Source: Choanephora cucurbitarum (taxonomy: Eukaryota > Mucoromycota > Mucoromycetes > Mucorales > Choanephoraceae). From it: DNA of 64,000 nt. The notes below the pieces were generated by a model. It made no database searches and was not told the DNA's origin. It saw only the letters and a list, made by a program, of their open reading frames with translations. The stretch is taken from NCBI GenBank assembly GCA_025331435.1, contig JAIWNI010000073.1, forward strand, positions 1-64,000, read 5' to 3'. A program made the position numbers and the translations under genes. This document shows, piece after piece, positions 11,851 to 23,354 of the stretch (the first letter of the stretch is position 1; the number at the start of each line of letters is the position of its first letter).

Positions 11851-14397
11851 TTACTTTTCATCACCAACATAAGGCCATGTAATACGCCTTGCAAATTCTG
11901 TATCAACTTGAATTTGTTGGTAGGCATTGGTGTCCATTTGAATTTCCCTTACTACCTCGAGGAATGCCTTCAACACAATAGATATAAGCCCTATGCAGAC
12001 ACCTGTTGGGTTAGGTTCTACTTTTCGATAGATATCCACTCGTTCTGCAAACAACTTATCAATGTTGTTCATCATATTCAACGTCATATCGTTGTAACTC
12101 ATGTGTTGTCGTGTCGGGGTCTCTGATAGGGTGGAGGAAGCAGCTGTTGCTAAACTATGACTTGATAGTAACTGATGATGCGAATAAGGTCCATTGTGAC
12201 CTTCTGCTTCCGAGGTAAGACCAGAAGGAGTAGAAGATGTTCGATGCTCAGAGTAGATGACATCTACCAATTTTTCAGTGTACTTTAGGCGATTCAACGT
12301 CAGGTACCAAACTTCCGATATTTGACAGATAGGCTTTGAAAACGATGAATAAAGATAAGCTTCTTGAATCTTTGTGGCCAGCTCATACCCTTCCTGCATC
12401 ATATGTCTATTCAGTAGATCTTGTCCTGTGTTTAGCATATGATCTATGGTATCATTTAGATCCGGAATCACTCGAGGATCCATCAGGTTATCTGACTGTT
12501 TATGTTTGCTGCTCTGTTTGCAAAAATGGAATGAGAAGACGGAATAAAGCTGGAAAATATGGCTGTCAGCCAAATCGTAGCACAAGCGAGAAGCGATTAA
12601 CACAAGTATCTGCAGTGATGGTCTGTTAAGGTTTGAATCTGTACCGATATGCTAATGAAAATTTTGCTTAGTTTCAAATCAAATACTTCAAACATACAAC
12701 ATTTACTTTCAGTTGGTGTGCTAGTTGTGTCCAAATAGACTTTATTCCATTCTGTACTCTATCGACAGTAGATGAGTTCTGAAGATCAAGATAATCCTTT
12801 AATGGTAATAAGCATGATTTTTCCAAATTGTCTGAAATCCACAACTGTGTCTGACCAATAAAGTGTGTAAGCTGGTTAACATCAAACTCAGAAGCGTCAT
12901 TTTCATGCGATGATTGCCAAGCAGATATAAAAGCATGAATATGGTCTATGCATATCATGTGAATATGTTGTATCTCATTATGTTTGTTTTTCTTTCTTTT
13001 TCTACCTTTCAAACCAGCCAAACAAGCATTGAATTTGCGTTGGATAAGATTGATTTCCCAGTTGGCAATCAACTCATCCATACGATATATCAAGTTAGCT
13101 AATGATGCAAGCGACTTTGCACTGCTTTGTATACCCGTTTTCAACTCTAAAAGATACTCGGATTGCTTTAATGAGGTATCCGACATTATTTCCTGCTAAG
13201 ATGTAAACATGTTAACTTTAACTTGCTTCTTTAACAAGAAATAACTTTACCGGTAATTCGATCATGCAGGTCAATTTGTCAAAAAGCCGATCCAGATAAG
13301 GTTGGATGGCCGTTAATAGATTCTGCCTTGTTTCTTTTTTCTCCTCAGTCTCTGTTAAAAAGAGAAGTTCAAAGTAGTGCACAATATCCTCCAGTGGTTG
13401 AATGTAAACTGAAACAAGCTCTGAAGCAGTAAGAGATTTTATATCCATTTCTTTGTCCAATGTTGATAATTGCAATTCCAGATATTTGTCTTGCAGCTCT
13501 TGACTATCTTGTCCTAACATCAAAAGCAACTTTGTCTCCTCAGCTACTGTCTGCAAAGTAGCCTGTGGATCTGTCAGATGCACCCAAATAGCTTCTTTTA
13601 CTTTTTCCATGATTTGTGCACAGTCTCTTTCGATGCCCTTAAAGGCTGCCATATGCTGATAATGGTTTAATAACTTGCTTGCTTTTGAATAATATTTAAC
13701 AGCTTGACTGTACTGTTTTTTGTTAAAGCAATGTTGTAGTCTGTTGGGTAAATCAAAGACGAACTGAAGACGCTTGAGTGAATTGTGTACATTGGAGAGT
13801 TGCTGAATTTTCTTTCGATCCGTTTCAAGTGCCTGATTGATTGTTTTGGACTGAACAGAAATCTGTGCTACATTATCGCTCAAATGAGCCATTTCTGACT
13901 CCATATTTTCGACATTAGACTTCATCTGATTACAACAACAGAGATGAGCATAATGTTTATTATTGACGCAACTCTACATACTCTTCGGATCGTGTCTGTC
14001 GCACTAATGAACTTGCTATAGTTCTCATATACTAATGTCTTCATGTCACCATCAATCTCTCGTATCTCTGTTGACTGTAAGTAAATGTTAGATTAGCTTA
14101 AGAAACCACCTACCTCCCACAAGCTGATTATCTTCTTCGATCAGCTCTTTGAGGTTCTTATTCTTGAGCAACGAAGCAAAGTATTTGCTAGAGTCGAACG
14201 TGTTGCCGTCTACAAATAAGTGTTGGCATTCAGTTCAAGAAGAGGAAGAACGTTCTTTTTCTTGCTTTACTTATATCAAAAGGCTTAATATCCTCTTGTG
14301 GTTGTATCTCAACCTTATTTTTTTCTTTGATGCCATAATATTTTCTTAGTATGCTATTCCTTTCTCTCGTAGGTTGACGCCTTTTTGGTATTTCCAT
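11851..14397 (-). CDS. VPS51: Vps51, GARP/EARP tethering complex subunit
   Basis: Multi-exon gene. Exon 1 starts [20 protein letters not shown] and reads into [22 protein letters not shown]; the second exon (from 14209) continues [27 protein letters not shown] followed by PFDI.G..FD is the Vps51 N-terminal signature that binds the Tlg1-type SNARE. The following coiled coil ([20 protein letters not shown], then [20 protein letters not shown]) and the region around [20 protein letters not shown] match the conserved Vps51/COG-like rod. Later exons (13186-12674 and 12603-11851) give a divergent alpha-helical C-terminal half ending [10 protein letters not shown]. Role by homology: tethering of endosome-derived vesicles at the trans-Golgi with Vps52/53/54. 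The exact joins of the middle exons were not all fixed by eye. Confidence 0.85.
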
Positions 14398-14611
14398 GCT
14401 TTTCTGTCTTATTAAAATAGAAAAATAGAAAGAAATAATGTATGGTGTTACAAGAATCTTTTCAGCATTACAATACAGCTTAAAATTGACAGCTTTTTTG
14501 GTGAGAAAGTAAGCAAGATAACATGCTAAAAAAAATAGGAAATTTGCATAGTTTATTTCACTTTCCTCTTTATTTTCTTTTCTTTTTTTCTTTTCTTTTC
14601 TTTTGTTTGAC
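14398..14611. promoter_or_regulatory. Short divergent promoter region
   Basis: Only 214 bp separate the start codons of VPS51 (-) and the mitochondrial-type gene (+), so both promoters must lie here. The plus-strand side is pyrimidine-rich (CTTTTC-type tracts at 14570-14605) just before the ATG, as is common before fungal start codons. No specific factor site is claimed. Confidence 0.45.
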
Positions 14612-15690
14612 ATGTCAGTTCTTAGAATCACTTTAAGGCAATCCCTTAACAAGAGGTCGACTTTCTCTAACTCGAGTATCAAGCAACTACGCTCTTTTTC
14701 TAGCCATTCAGTTTGTTATGAACAAAACAAGATTCGAGATTTTCGTAAGTCATGTATAAAACTTATATCGTTGTTATGGCTCATCTTTCATATAATAGCT
14801 TGGCTACTAAGTAAAGATAAACCACGCATCACCAAATTTCCTTATGAAAAGGCACCTCATGATTGGAGCTTCTTAAATTTATTACCTAATGGGTTACAAC
14901 ACGTCCTAGCCAAGTGGTTAGGTACGCGCGTACTGCAGCTCAATACAGGCCATGAAAACTTTCCCGACCAATTTCTTGTAGGAGGTAATTCTTACACAAA
15001 TACAAAGATGAAACGGATTAAACAATTGCTAATGAATCAACCATCATTTTTCTCTCTGTAGCCAGTTTAGCAACTCGTGAAGCTTTATCCCTCTTATCTC
15101 AGCAGTTAAAGCAACCCGAACAGAGACAACAGGACTTGGAGCATATTTTGGGACCTGATTTGCTTGATCGATTCATAAAAGCAGCTCCCTCAGATATTGA
15201 TATTGATATCCAGATCCCTCAAGTATATGATGTCAATACAGGCGATATTTGGATCAGTTTAGGCAACCCAGCTGCATTCTCAAACGAACAAAAGTATGAT
15301 GTCTTGCGTTGGATGACAGTCCAGGTGGGGTTACATAAGGACACAAACGAGCATGAAGAGTCCTTCCAGGATTACCGAGAACGTGTCTCAAAGAGTATTT
15401 TAGAAGGAGTTCAAGTGGGTGTGGATGTCTTGATTGATGCTGATGTGACTTATAAGGCAAGCCTGAAGGACAACCCAGATGAGATAGTGCTTTATGATGA
15501 AGGAAGACGTGTAATGCAAGTGAGATTCGCTACACCTTATTTCTCACCTGCTAGTAAGATGGTGTCTGGTAGGGATCCAGAGACAGGCGAACCTATAAAT
15601 AATTGGAATTGGCGCCTAGTGGATATAGATCAACTTTTAGAAAAGGAATCAATGGACTCAGCAGGCATTGAAGAAGACAATGATGAATAA
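14612..15690 (+). CDS. Mitochondrial-type protein of unknown function
   Basis: Three exons: 14612-14744, 14799-14984 and 15062-15690 (introns 54 and 77 bp, both joins keep frame), 315 residues. The N terminus (MSVLRITLRQSLNKRSTFSN, then SIKQLRSFSSHSV) is rich in Arg/Ser and lacks acids, a typical mitochondrial presequence. The body reads ITKFPYEKAPHDWSFLNLLP, FLVGASLATREALSLL, DIWISLGNPAAFSNEQKYDV and VSGRDPETGEPINNWNWR, and ends in an acidic tail (GIEEDNDE). Splicing removes a hydrophobic stretch that appears if intron 1 is read through, so no membrane helix is predicted. I do not recognise the family; the C-terminal half, with a strand-rich look and a GRDPETGEPINNW loop, may be a Tim44/Mba1-like NTF2 fold, but that is only a guess. 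Confidence 0.75.
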
Positions 15691-15797
15691 TAACAATAAA
15701 AATATTTAAATTCTATAACAAAAAACTTATGTTTTATTCAATATCGGCGAACAAAGAATGAACGCCTCTAGTGGTATGAAGAGGAAAGGAAAGTAAC

Positions 15798-16502
15798 TTA
15801 GTTCTTAACACCGACACAGTAGGCTCTACCGTCATCGAGGTTGTCACAGACGTGCTTGCCAGAGCTGTGGAGACCAGCGTTCCAGGAGTAGAGTTGAGCA
15901 GAGGTGATACCGTTTCTCTTGGCGAAGGGTTCACACCAAGAGTCAGAAGACTTAACAGTGGCGTACTTGGTACAGGTGGAGATGATGTGTCTGACAGCGT
16001 TGGAAGGAGCGTTGGCAGGAGTGGAGCTCCAGTCATCACCAGGGCGAGATTGAGAAGCCTTACCAGAAGACTTACCAGTGGAAGCCTTCTTGGTGGTCTT
16101 CTTGGTAACCTTCTTGGTGGTCTTCTTGGTGGTCTTCTTAGCAGCCTTCTTGGTGGTCTTCTTTTGCTTCTTGGCAGAGGCAATCTTCTTCTTGGCAAGA
16201 GCCAACTTCTTACCACGGAGACCCTTGGTCTTGTAGAACCAGTCTCTCTTTTCGAAAGCAGGCTTGTCCAAACAGATAACATCACCGGGTTGTTGAGTAC
16301 AGTTGAACTTGCCGTTTTCGACACCGAGGACAATGCTAAGAGATTCACAGTCATCAGTGACCTTAACTGTAAAAGAGAATGAAAAGTTAGTTATTGTCTT
16401 TCAATCTGTTTGATGATTTATCATACCGGTGTATTCGTTCAAGCACTTGGCAGAAACAGCAGAGACGAGGGCAAGAGTGGCAGCAGCAACAGTGAACTTC
16501 AT
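15798..16502 (-). CDS. Secreted LysM protein with Lys/Thr-rich linker
   Basis: Two exons (16427-16502 and 15798-16366, intron 60 bp), 214 residues. It starts with a signal peptide MKFTVAAATLALVSAVSA. Residues about 20-55 (KCLNEYTGVKVTDDCESLSI, then NCTQQPGDVICLDK) look like one LysM-type module. The C-terminal part (SCTKYATVKSSDSWCEPFAK-like region with YSWNAGLHSSGKHVCDNL and GRAYCVG) is a clear LysM fold with paired cysteines. Between them lies a strongly basic low-complexity linker built on KKTTKK/KKAAKK steps. LysM domains bind chitin or chito-oligosaccharides, so a wall-bound or chitin-shielding secreted protein is likely. The basic linker is unusual for a fungal LysM protein and could bind acidic polymers. 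It is convergent with the preceding gene (107 bp between stops). Confidence 0.8.
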
Positions 16503-18797
16503 TTTAAAGTGAAAGGAAGGGGATGATTTCTAAGAAAGGATTGGGATTTGTTAATGAAAAAAAAGGGGAAGCCTCGAAATCATGTCTTCTTTTATATGAA
16601 TTTGACATGCACTCAAATCGTAACACATTTGGATTCATTTAGATTTTTTACAATCCGCTTTCCCTCTGTGCCACATTAAATAAATTACAACGTTTAATCA
16701 TTTCCTTTCCTAATTTAAACCAATCATTATTATCTGTGCGGCTTCCTGTGTCTTTTTTCTTTAAAGGAAAGAGTAGCTAGAGAATAACTGGTTCCGCAAG
16801 AATGAAGTCTAACAAATGAAGACTGATTAGGCTATATGTTTTCGGCATTCAGACAATTGAGTTGCATAAAAACGAGTTTAAGTGAGATTTATTTTTAATC
16901 GCTTAGCGTACATTTTAGGCATCTTTTTAGTTGGTCTTTTGTTTTCCTTAATTAGTAAAACAGGGCGTGTTGGCAAGTTCATCAGATCCACAAGACATCT
17001 TTTGTTACTCTAACTGAATTATCCATAGAGGCCTCTTCTAGTCTGATATGAAAAGCTTTTCGTAGATACCAGAGTCGCTGCTTCTTATTCTGAAAGAAAA
17101 GATTTAGTAGGCACATGATATATACGTTATATGTCTTGACTATGCAAGAGAAGCTATTTAGGCAAAACCAAGTAAATACGTGTTTTTAGATGAACGGGAT
17201 CAGCTTTACCACGGAAGCTGGTCATTATGGTTTACAATGACAGACTGGTACTTAACCACGAAATTAAAGTATCATAATCACTAAAGGAGAAAAAGAGCCC
17301 ATATTGCAGTATTGCTAAATGAAAATACGTGACCATCTAATGGCTAACTTATCTTTCTTAAGTTATTTAAAAGATTTTGCAACAAGACAACTTCTCCTAT
17401 TATTTAAACAGATGATTCCATGCTTTAGCTAAAACTGCTTCCTTTTTGATACCCTCCAGGTAAGAGTATTGTCTTTGATTTTGTTAATAGGATGTTTGAT
17501 AGCGATATACGTACCTCGAGTAGGTACTTTAGCCTCCTTAGAACTTCGTTGTCTCCTCAGAACTTGAGAGATATTAACAAGTGATATTCTTTTGTAAATT
17601 GATCCAATGATTCGTAAACCAAAAACTGGTTTTCCTTATCGACATTATCAACATATAGACCTTCAGAAATACTTCCAGATATAGTCAATGCTGCCGCCCT
17701 TTAAATTAAATGAATTACCGATCACTTTATTTATGCAAGAAGCATGGATGGTACTTGCTTATGATCCAAAAAAAGATGAGCTGACAATTAAAAAAGGACA
17801 TCAAGACTTTCCCATTATATGGTTTGTTGACTGTTAAAAAAAACTTTATTTGCCTAGATGCTACAATTAAAGTGATTCTAATAATTTCATAATATAGATC
17901 AAAGTTTTCTTTGAGTACCAGCATCCACAGAATTTGATCTACTGGCCTTATTGATAGAAAGATTTGATGCTACAAATTCCAAGATAGAAATAGAATAATA
18001 ATGCATAATCTAGACATGACAACTAGCAGAATGTTGCACCTATCTGAGTTTATTTTGTTATGAAAGGGCCTTGGGGTTATTAGGAAGGACAATACAAACG
18101 TGGCCTGTTGGTTGATATTGAAAAAATAAATAGAAAAGCTTAGCACGGACAAGCTTTTCTCTCGCAGAACACTAAATAACACAGCTATTGGTATGACTTG
18201 TTAGAATCAACTATGAAGTGGTAATGAGTATAGCCTCTGAACAAACGCTATTTTTTGTGCCTCCTTTCTTGGCTTTTGTCAGTAGTACAAACAACTTGGT
18301 ACAGCAGACTTCGTTTCCTATTTTCAGGAGCCACGTTGTCTCAGAAAACATCTATTTTATTAAGGTTTTAAGACATCATACAAGTCGAATTTGGACGCCG
18401 TATTCGACAAGCAAGTAGGTGATAACAATACAGTTACGAAATTCATTTTTTTGTTTTGAGAAGCAGCTCGCTTACAATATGCGAATCCGATGCTCATTTT
18501 TTGGATTTCTAGACCTCTTGTCTTTGTACTTTAATGGACTGAGTAATTTAGACTTATGGCTAAGAGTACCAGCAGGAGTACGATGAATTCAACAGAAAAC
18601 TCTAGCCTTGTCTATCCATTCTATTGAAGCTATTTGCGTATTATCATAGCCTCTGAATTAACAAATAAGAAAAAAGAACAGGATTGCAGAAAATTGAATT
18701 TAAACAGTGTCACCAAACAAACGAGATATTTTCTTAATTACTTTTAGAGAAGGTTCGTAGCATCTATCCATATCATTTTCTCCCTTTTCTCTTAGCG
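16503..18797. other. Long stretch without a supportable gene
   Basis: Promoter side of the LysM gene, then about 2 kb with no supported gene. Minus-strand coding-like runs exist (for example 17585-17695, 17415-17460 and 18480-18600), but connecting them needs in-frame stops to be ignored. They could be remnants of a decayed gene or chance open runs. Confidence 0.3.
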
Positions 18798-20520
18798 TTA
18801 TTGCAAAGATGCATTGATTAGCATACCAATGAGCACTACACCGATCAACTGTATGCGCAATACGCCTACAAAAAAGCTGTCTCTTTTAAGAAACAAGTGT
18901 GTATAAAAATACAGCTCGAAAGCAAGCTTGCTAATGAAACACACATAGAGAAAAGACGAGAGTTTTTCTGATCTTCTATCGCTCTTCAGTCAGCTTTAGA
19001 CTTAGGACTTTACCATTACTTTGTTCTTCTGTAGGCATAATTTGAACAGAAATCAGATTCATTTACTACATCGAGTACATAAATTTTGTTTTCCGTCAAC
19101 GGAAGCTGAGCTGTATTAATTTTGAGAACTGATAGTACCTTTTTCTTTTCCTTCTCGTCTTTCTGTGGTAGCGATTAAAATGAGATATGCTATTCAATTT
19201 TAGGCCACGCTATATTCAATTTTTTGTTTGAGTAGCCTAGTTCATCTATAAAGAAAAGACCACATACAAAACTATCTTTGTCTTTCTGTGTCCGTTTAAA
19301 TTTAGACTTTCTTTTTAATTTAGTACGCTCGAAATTATTTGCTGAATTTGTACCAGCCATGGCTTGTACGCCTGTAATGAAGAAACTATTTGGCATAAAC
19401 GGTATATTGATTCTCTAAATAAGCTTGTTCCTTATTTGTATTACTGCTATATCCAGCACGTTCCATGCACGGCCGAAGTATTTATTCTTTTTTTAGCAAA
19501 CTAAATTTGTAGTGTTCGGAGACAAAATTATTTCCTTTTTTGAAATATTCGAAGTTTACTTTTGGAAATGAGAACATTGTTGTAAAGATGAACAGAATGT
19601 TTTATCAAAAGGATTCTTGTACTTTAATACGAATGCATGCGAAAAACTGAATTGGTTGTTTTCGTTGATTTTTTTTGGTCTACGCCATGGACTTAGATAA
19701 CTTATTGCATCAAAGATTAACTTAAGAACAGAGCTGTTTTCGAAAAAAAAAAAAGAGGTAAGCCAAGACAAATAAAGGTACAATTGCTTGTCAATACCAA
19801 AAGACAGAAGAATTTTTTCTGTTTTTGATGACAAGATTGATAATACTTGCTTGCACATCATAACTCGTTTTGAGTGACCCTTCAAATACTTCAAGCAAGT
19901 ACAAAAAGATGCTTTCTATATGGGTATCTACAGAATAGGCCTCTGCAACAAAAGCATCAGACTCGCCAAAACTAAAGCCATTGACTGTCTGGTTGGAATT
20001 GTTTCTGTTACATACCCTTTTGATCTTACTCATTGTATTGTCATACATTATAGCTCGACATATCCTGAAATGCGGCTTCAGCTTTCAGAAATAGAAATAA
20101 AGCCCCTGACTAGCAATGCTTTTCTTAAGTATCTGAATTTTTTAGACCTTCTTAAGCAATTGATTTCCTATGATTTAGAAAGATTCTGAAGATTTCATGT
20201 GAAAGGTAATGGTTTAGTCAAGAATTTTATTTTCAGATCTACCCGTTGCTTTTTATAGGCTTAGTTCAATCAATAGTAGTAAGCAAGCATACTATAAGGA
20301 AAATGCCAAGAACTCATTCCTAGCCAAAAAGCAGTACAGCTAGTTGTCTACTAAAGATGTGTACACATATTTCGCCTTGCTTTCTGACAAGCTTTAGTCA
20401 TCTTAAAGCATCGTTTTAGGCATATAGAGATAAGCAAGTACCAGACGACTTTGTATACATATGTCACTATATCATAAAACATGTTTTGGTTAACTGTTTC
20501 TCGGCATCTTGAATATCTTT
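18798..20520 (-). CDS. Possible multi-exon gene, unrecognised product
   Basis: Tentative. Coding-like exons on the minus strand can be chained: about 20450-20510 (DIQDAEKQLTKTCFMI), about 20060-20125 (SGALFLFLKAEAAFQDMSSY), about 19805-19990 (VNGFSFGESDAFVAEAYSVD, then HIESIFLYLLEVFEG), about 19562-19738 (CSVLKLIFDAISYLSPWRRP), about 19250-19400 (RINIPFMPNSFFITGVQAMA), about 19030-19170 (KKKVLSVLKINTAQLPLTEN) and a last exon ending at 18798 with a hydrophobic tail (VLRIQLIGVVLIGMLINASL). Several of the introns are 56-66 bp with good sites, but some needed joins are short or weak. A C-terminal membrane anchor would be predicted. I do not recognise the family. Chance open runs in AT-rich DNA remain a real alternative. 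Confidence 0.3.
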
Positions 20521-21300
20521 TTTTTTTGGTATTTGCCATTCTTGTTTTACTCTTTCCTGGTAAAGCCGTCTTTTTGAAACTGTGATGGTTTATTGTCAAT
20601 ATAAAGGCTTATTATAGAATATTTTAGTAAACACTTCACAATATAACATGAATTGTACCAAAAATTACTGCGATTGTACTCACATTGTTTAGTACCTTAT
20701 GACATGTTGTTCACGCTATCTAAGAACACGCGGTATTTTGTTGATGAGCAAAAACGTTTCCTTCCTCTTCTGTGCCTCTCAGCTTCGTTATGTCAAGTTG
20801 TTGAAGATGCAAAAGACAAAGAGAAGAAAACTCACACATCCTATTGATTCAAGTCGATCTCCAGAAGTGTTCGGGAAGTAGGAAGAAGTTGTCTCATGAA
20901 GCCTGAACTACCTGACTACTACTGTTGCTCAATGGAATTTTGATAATGCGTCAACTCTAATGCAGTACCCCTTATAGTGGTTTACAGATTTCGTTTTATT
21001 CTACTTTATAGCTTTATCATTCTTTGAATGCACTCATTGTTTGTTTTTCTCTTACATCATGTTTTCTGTTCTACCGCTGTCTCTCTTTTATTATTCCTCA
21101 GTACCTATGTTTATTTCCTCGATTTATCATCTTGATTGTACTCTATTATTTTTCCAATCAACTAAGATTATTGTTGGACCATCTCACTTTCAACTCAACA
21201 AAGCGCGAGCTCGTTTGATACCAACGTTGCAATTGACAGAGCCCATCAACAAGTAGGCTATTCCATGTCTTTATGAAATGAATAAACTAGTTGGTACTAT

Positions 21301-22008
21301 TTATTCTAGTGACTTAAGTAGCTCATCCGTACTGAATATAGTAACCGAATCTGGTGGAGGAAAATAAGGCTGAACAGGTGCATTCCGTTGTGTCTAAATT
21401 ACAAACAATGTGTCAAATACTTGTGAATATTCCATTTCGAAATACCAATACTTTACCAGACGGAAAGGCGTGCTTGCAGCTATTGTTCTTTCCATTTTGT
21501 CTACGTTACTCGCTACTTTATTATAGGTTTCTTTCACTTGGTTTATCATTATCTGTTGAGTTTGTTCAGATATACTGTTCTAAACGTGTTGTTGGCAACA
21601 ATACCTCAAGACGGTCAATCTTTTCAAACGTAGCTTGTAGTTCCTGATCTTTTTCTTTGAGTGCTTTTAATATGGCGTTTGTATCCTCTACACCCTGCTG
21701 TATCTAACAACCCAAAGAAAATAAGTGTTTTTCTCTTATTCTATTATAGTTTGACGAAACGAACGAAAAGCGATGTTGTTGTTTTTCCATCTTACTTGTT
21801 GAATGGATGTCTGTGTATCTTCACTGCGCTTCTTACATAATGTCAAGTGCTTATTGAATTGTGTCATCTACCATCCATTTATTTTTAGCTTGTAGCATAA
21901 GATCAATAAACGGAATATACAAACAGTGTCAGAAGAAAGACTTGCTATTGAGAATCTTTCTGCTAGCTCGTGAGAAGCAGATTGAGCAAGAGAATCTGTG
22001 TCATTCAT
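21301..22008 (-). CDS. Small coiled-coil protein (BLOC-1/BORC-like size and form)
   Basis: No long open frame marks this gene, but five short exons (21925-22008, 21796-21867, 21605-21703, 21457-21552, 21301-21393) all join in phase 0 across introns of 52-92 bp, giving 147 residues. The product starts MNDTDSLAQSASHELAERFS and continues as a Gln/Glu/Lys-rich helix (QQIQQGVEDTNAILKALKEK, DQELQATFEKIDRLE, QVKETYNKVASNVDKMERTI), ending in a Pro-rich stretch (NAPVQPYFPPPDS) and STDELLKSLE. Length and continuous coiled coil resemble small subunits of lysosome-positioning complexes such as BLOC-1/BORC, but no family motif is certain. The first donor (GTTTGT) is weaker than the others. The last exon could instead be spliced onward into coding-like sequence below 21290. 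Confidence 0.55.
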
Positions 22009-22779
22009 CAGACTATCGAGATGGTATAAAAATAAAGCCCCTTTTTCTTTATTTTTTTTGCACAGATTAACATTTTATTTTCTAAGCGATTAACTTTATC
22101 AGCTTCAAATACTGGTTTAAGGACTAAAAACAGGCTTGTTTGGTCTTTACTATGTTCTTTAGCTGTTACGTTGCTTTTCTTCAGCTGAGGTCATCAACGG
22201 CGCAAAAGTAGTTGAGCCTTTCCTACTTTTTCATATGTTTTACGCCCCTCGAGCCTACCCAAAGCATGAACTTTACTCTGGCACAATGACAATGTACTAT
22301 CCAACTAACAGCTTTATATTTAGAAAACACAATGTTGCTTGCAACTTTAAGGACAAGAAGTAGAATTCTCGACTTCGTTTTGCTCTGTGTTGTCTCTCCT
22401 CATATAAGATAGCCTCTAGCTCTCTAAATTCTTTTTCTCTTACCATGTATCACTTCTCATGACACTATAATGCTTGCCATAAACATATATCTAAGGTTCA
22501 GTTAAGATAGGATGTTTTCAATTGAACCATTAAGAGAGCACCCAAGACGACAGAGCTATTATATCAGTATGTTGATGCTCACTACTTAAAAAAAACTAGT
22601 TAAGTAGAGTAGGGCGAAAATCAAGAAAAATGAAAAACTTGACATTGTCTTGTCAGAAGGCTTGCTATCCCTACCAATTTAAAGCTGACTTATCTCTGTT
22701 GAATGCAAAACAAGATGGTTTGTTTAGTTGCAGCATCATTCTTCCAACTAAACACGACAAAACAAAAAGACCCAGCGCA
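22009..22779. other. Intergenic sequence before the LTR element
   Basis: No gene supported. An open frame at 22630-22851 runs into the LTR and has no recognisable content. The sequence up to 22779 is the left flank of the retrotransposon insertion. Confidence 0.35.
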
Positions 22780-22784
22780 CTTGC
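22780..22784. repeat. Target-site duplication of LTR element (left)
   Basis: CTTGC immediately before the left LTR, repeated at 29102-29106 immediately after the right LTR. The 5-bp length fits Ty3/gypsy integration. Confidence 0.85.
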
Positions 22785-23292
22785 TGTGGAAAATGTGAGT
22801 GGCTCAAGAATAAAAAGACCAGTGAGTACTTTGATAATCCTTTTATTCTGATAAAGAGAGATAATTGTTCTATCTAATGAGTTTACAACGACTATTTATA
22901 CAAAATGATTTGAGATTGGTTTATCCGGTTATTTAAGCTGAGAGTAGAAACGATTGTTGATGAGGAAGCTTTAACGCCTTGCTCTTGTTATAATAAGGAC
23001 TATTGTTATTGATGTATGACTAGTTTGGAAATGACCCGAGGGATTGATTGGCTCAATCCTGAAGTTGATCTCAGCTGTCATTTATATTTAGGATATGCAA
23101 TTTATCTGATTGACACTCAGTCTGAGTCTGAGTAGTTACATCTTGCATTTCAGGGTGAACCCCTTAGTCTTTACTTAACTAGGTAATGATTTCAATTCAG
23201 ATGCATGACGTTCTTTTTATAGACTACTTCTTTGTCTACAATGATCTTTCAATGAACATCTTTTCTAACTCTATTATGGTGCAATCACCACA
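22785..23292 (-). repeat. 3' LTR (element sense)
   Basis: 508-bp direct repeat of 28594-29101. In element sense it starts TGTGGTGATTGCACC and ends CATTTTCCACA. Confidence 0.95.
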
Positions 23293-23354
23293 TTCTCCCC
23301 CTCCAATGTCAATCACAATCGGGATTGTCATGATCTCTATTTCGTAGTAGGATC

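Noticed and set aside
15852..16382. 176-codon plus-strand frame and 206-codon minus frame over the LysM gene
   Set aside because: Shadows of the AAG/ACC-rich linker repeat; their translations are low-complexity (RRPPRR, GGLLGG).
16985..18600. Minus-strand gene or pseudogene spanning 1.6 kb, kept in one frame apart from many stops
   Set aside because: Reading through needs more than ten in-frame stops to be ignored. Expected chance runs in AT-rich DNA are of similar length, and part of the same frame overlaps a better-supported exon set in another frame.
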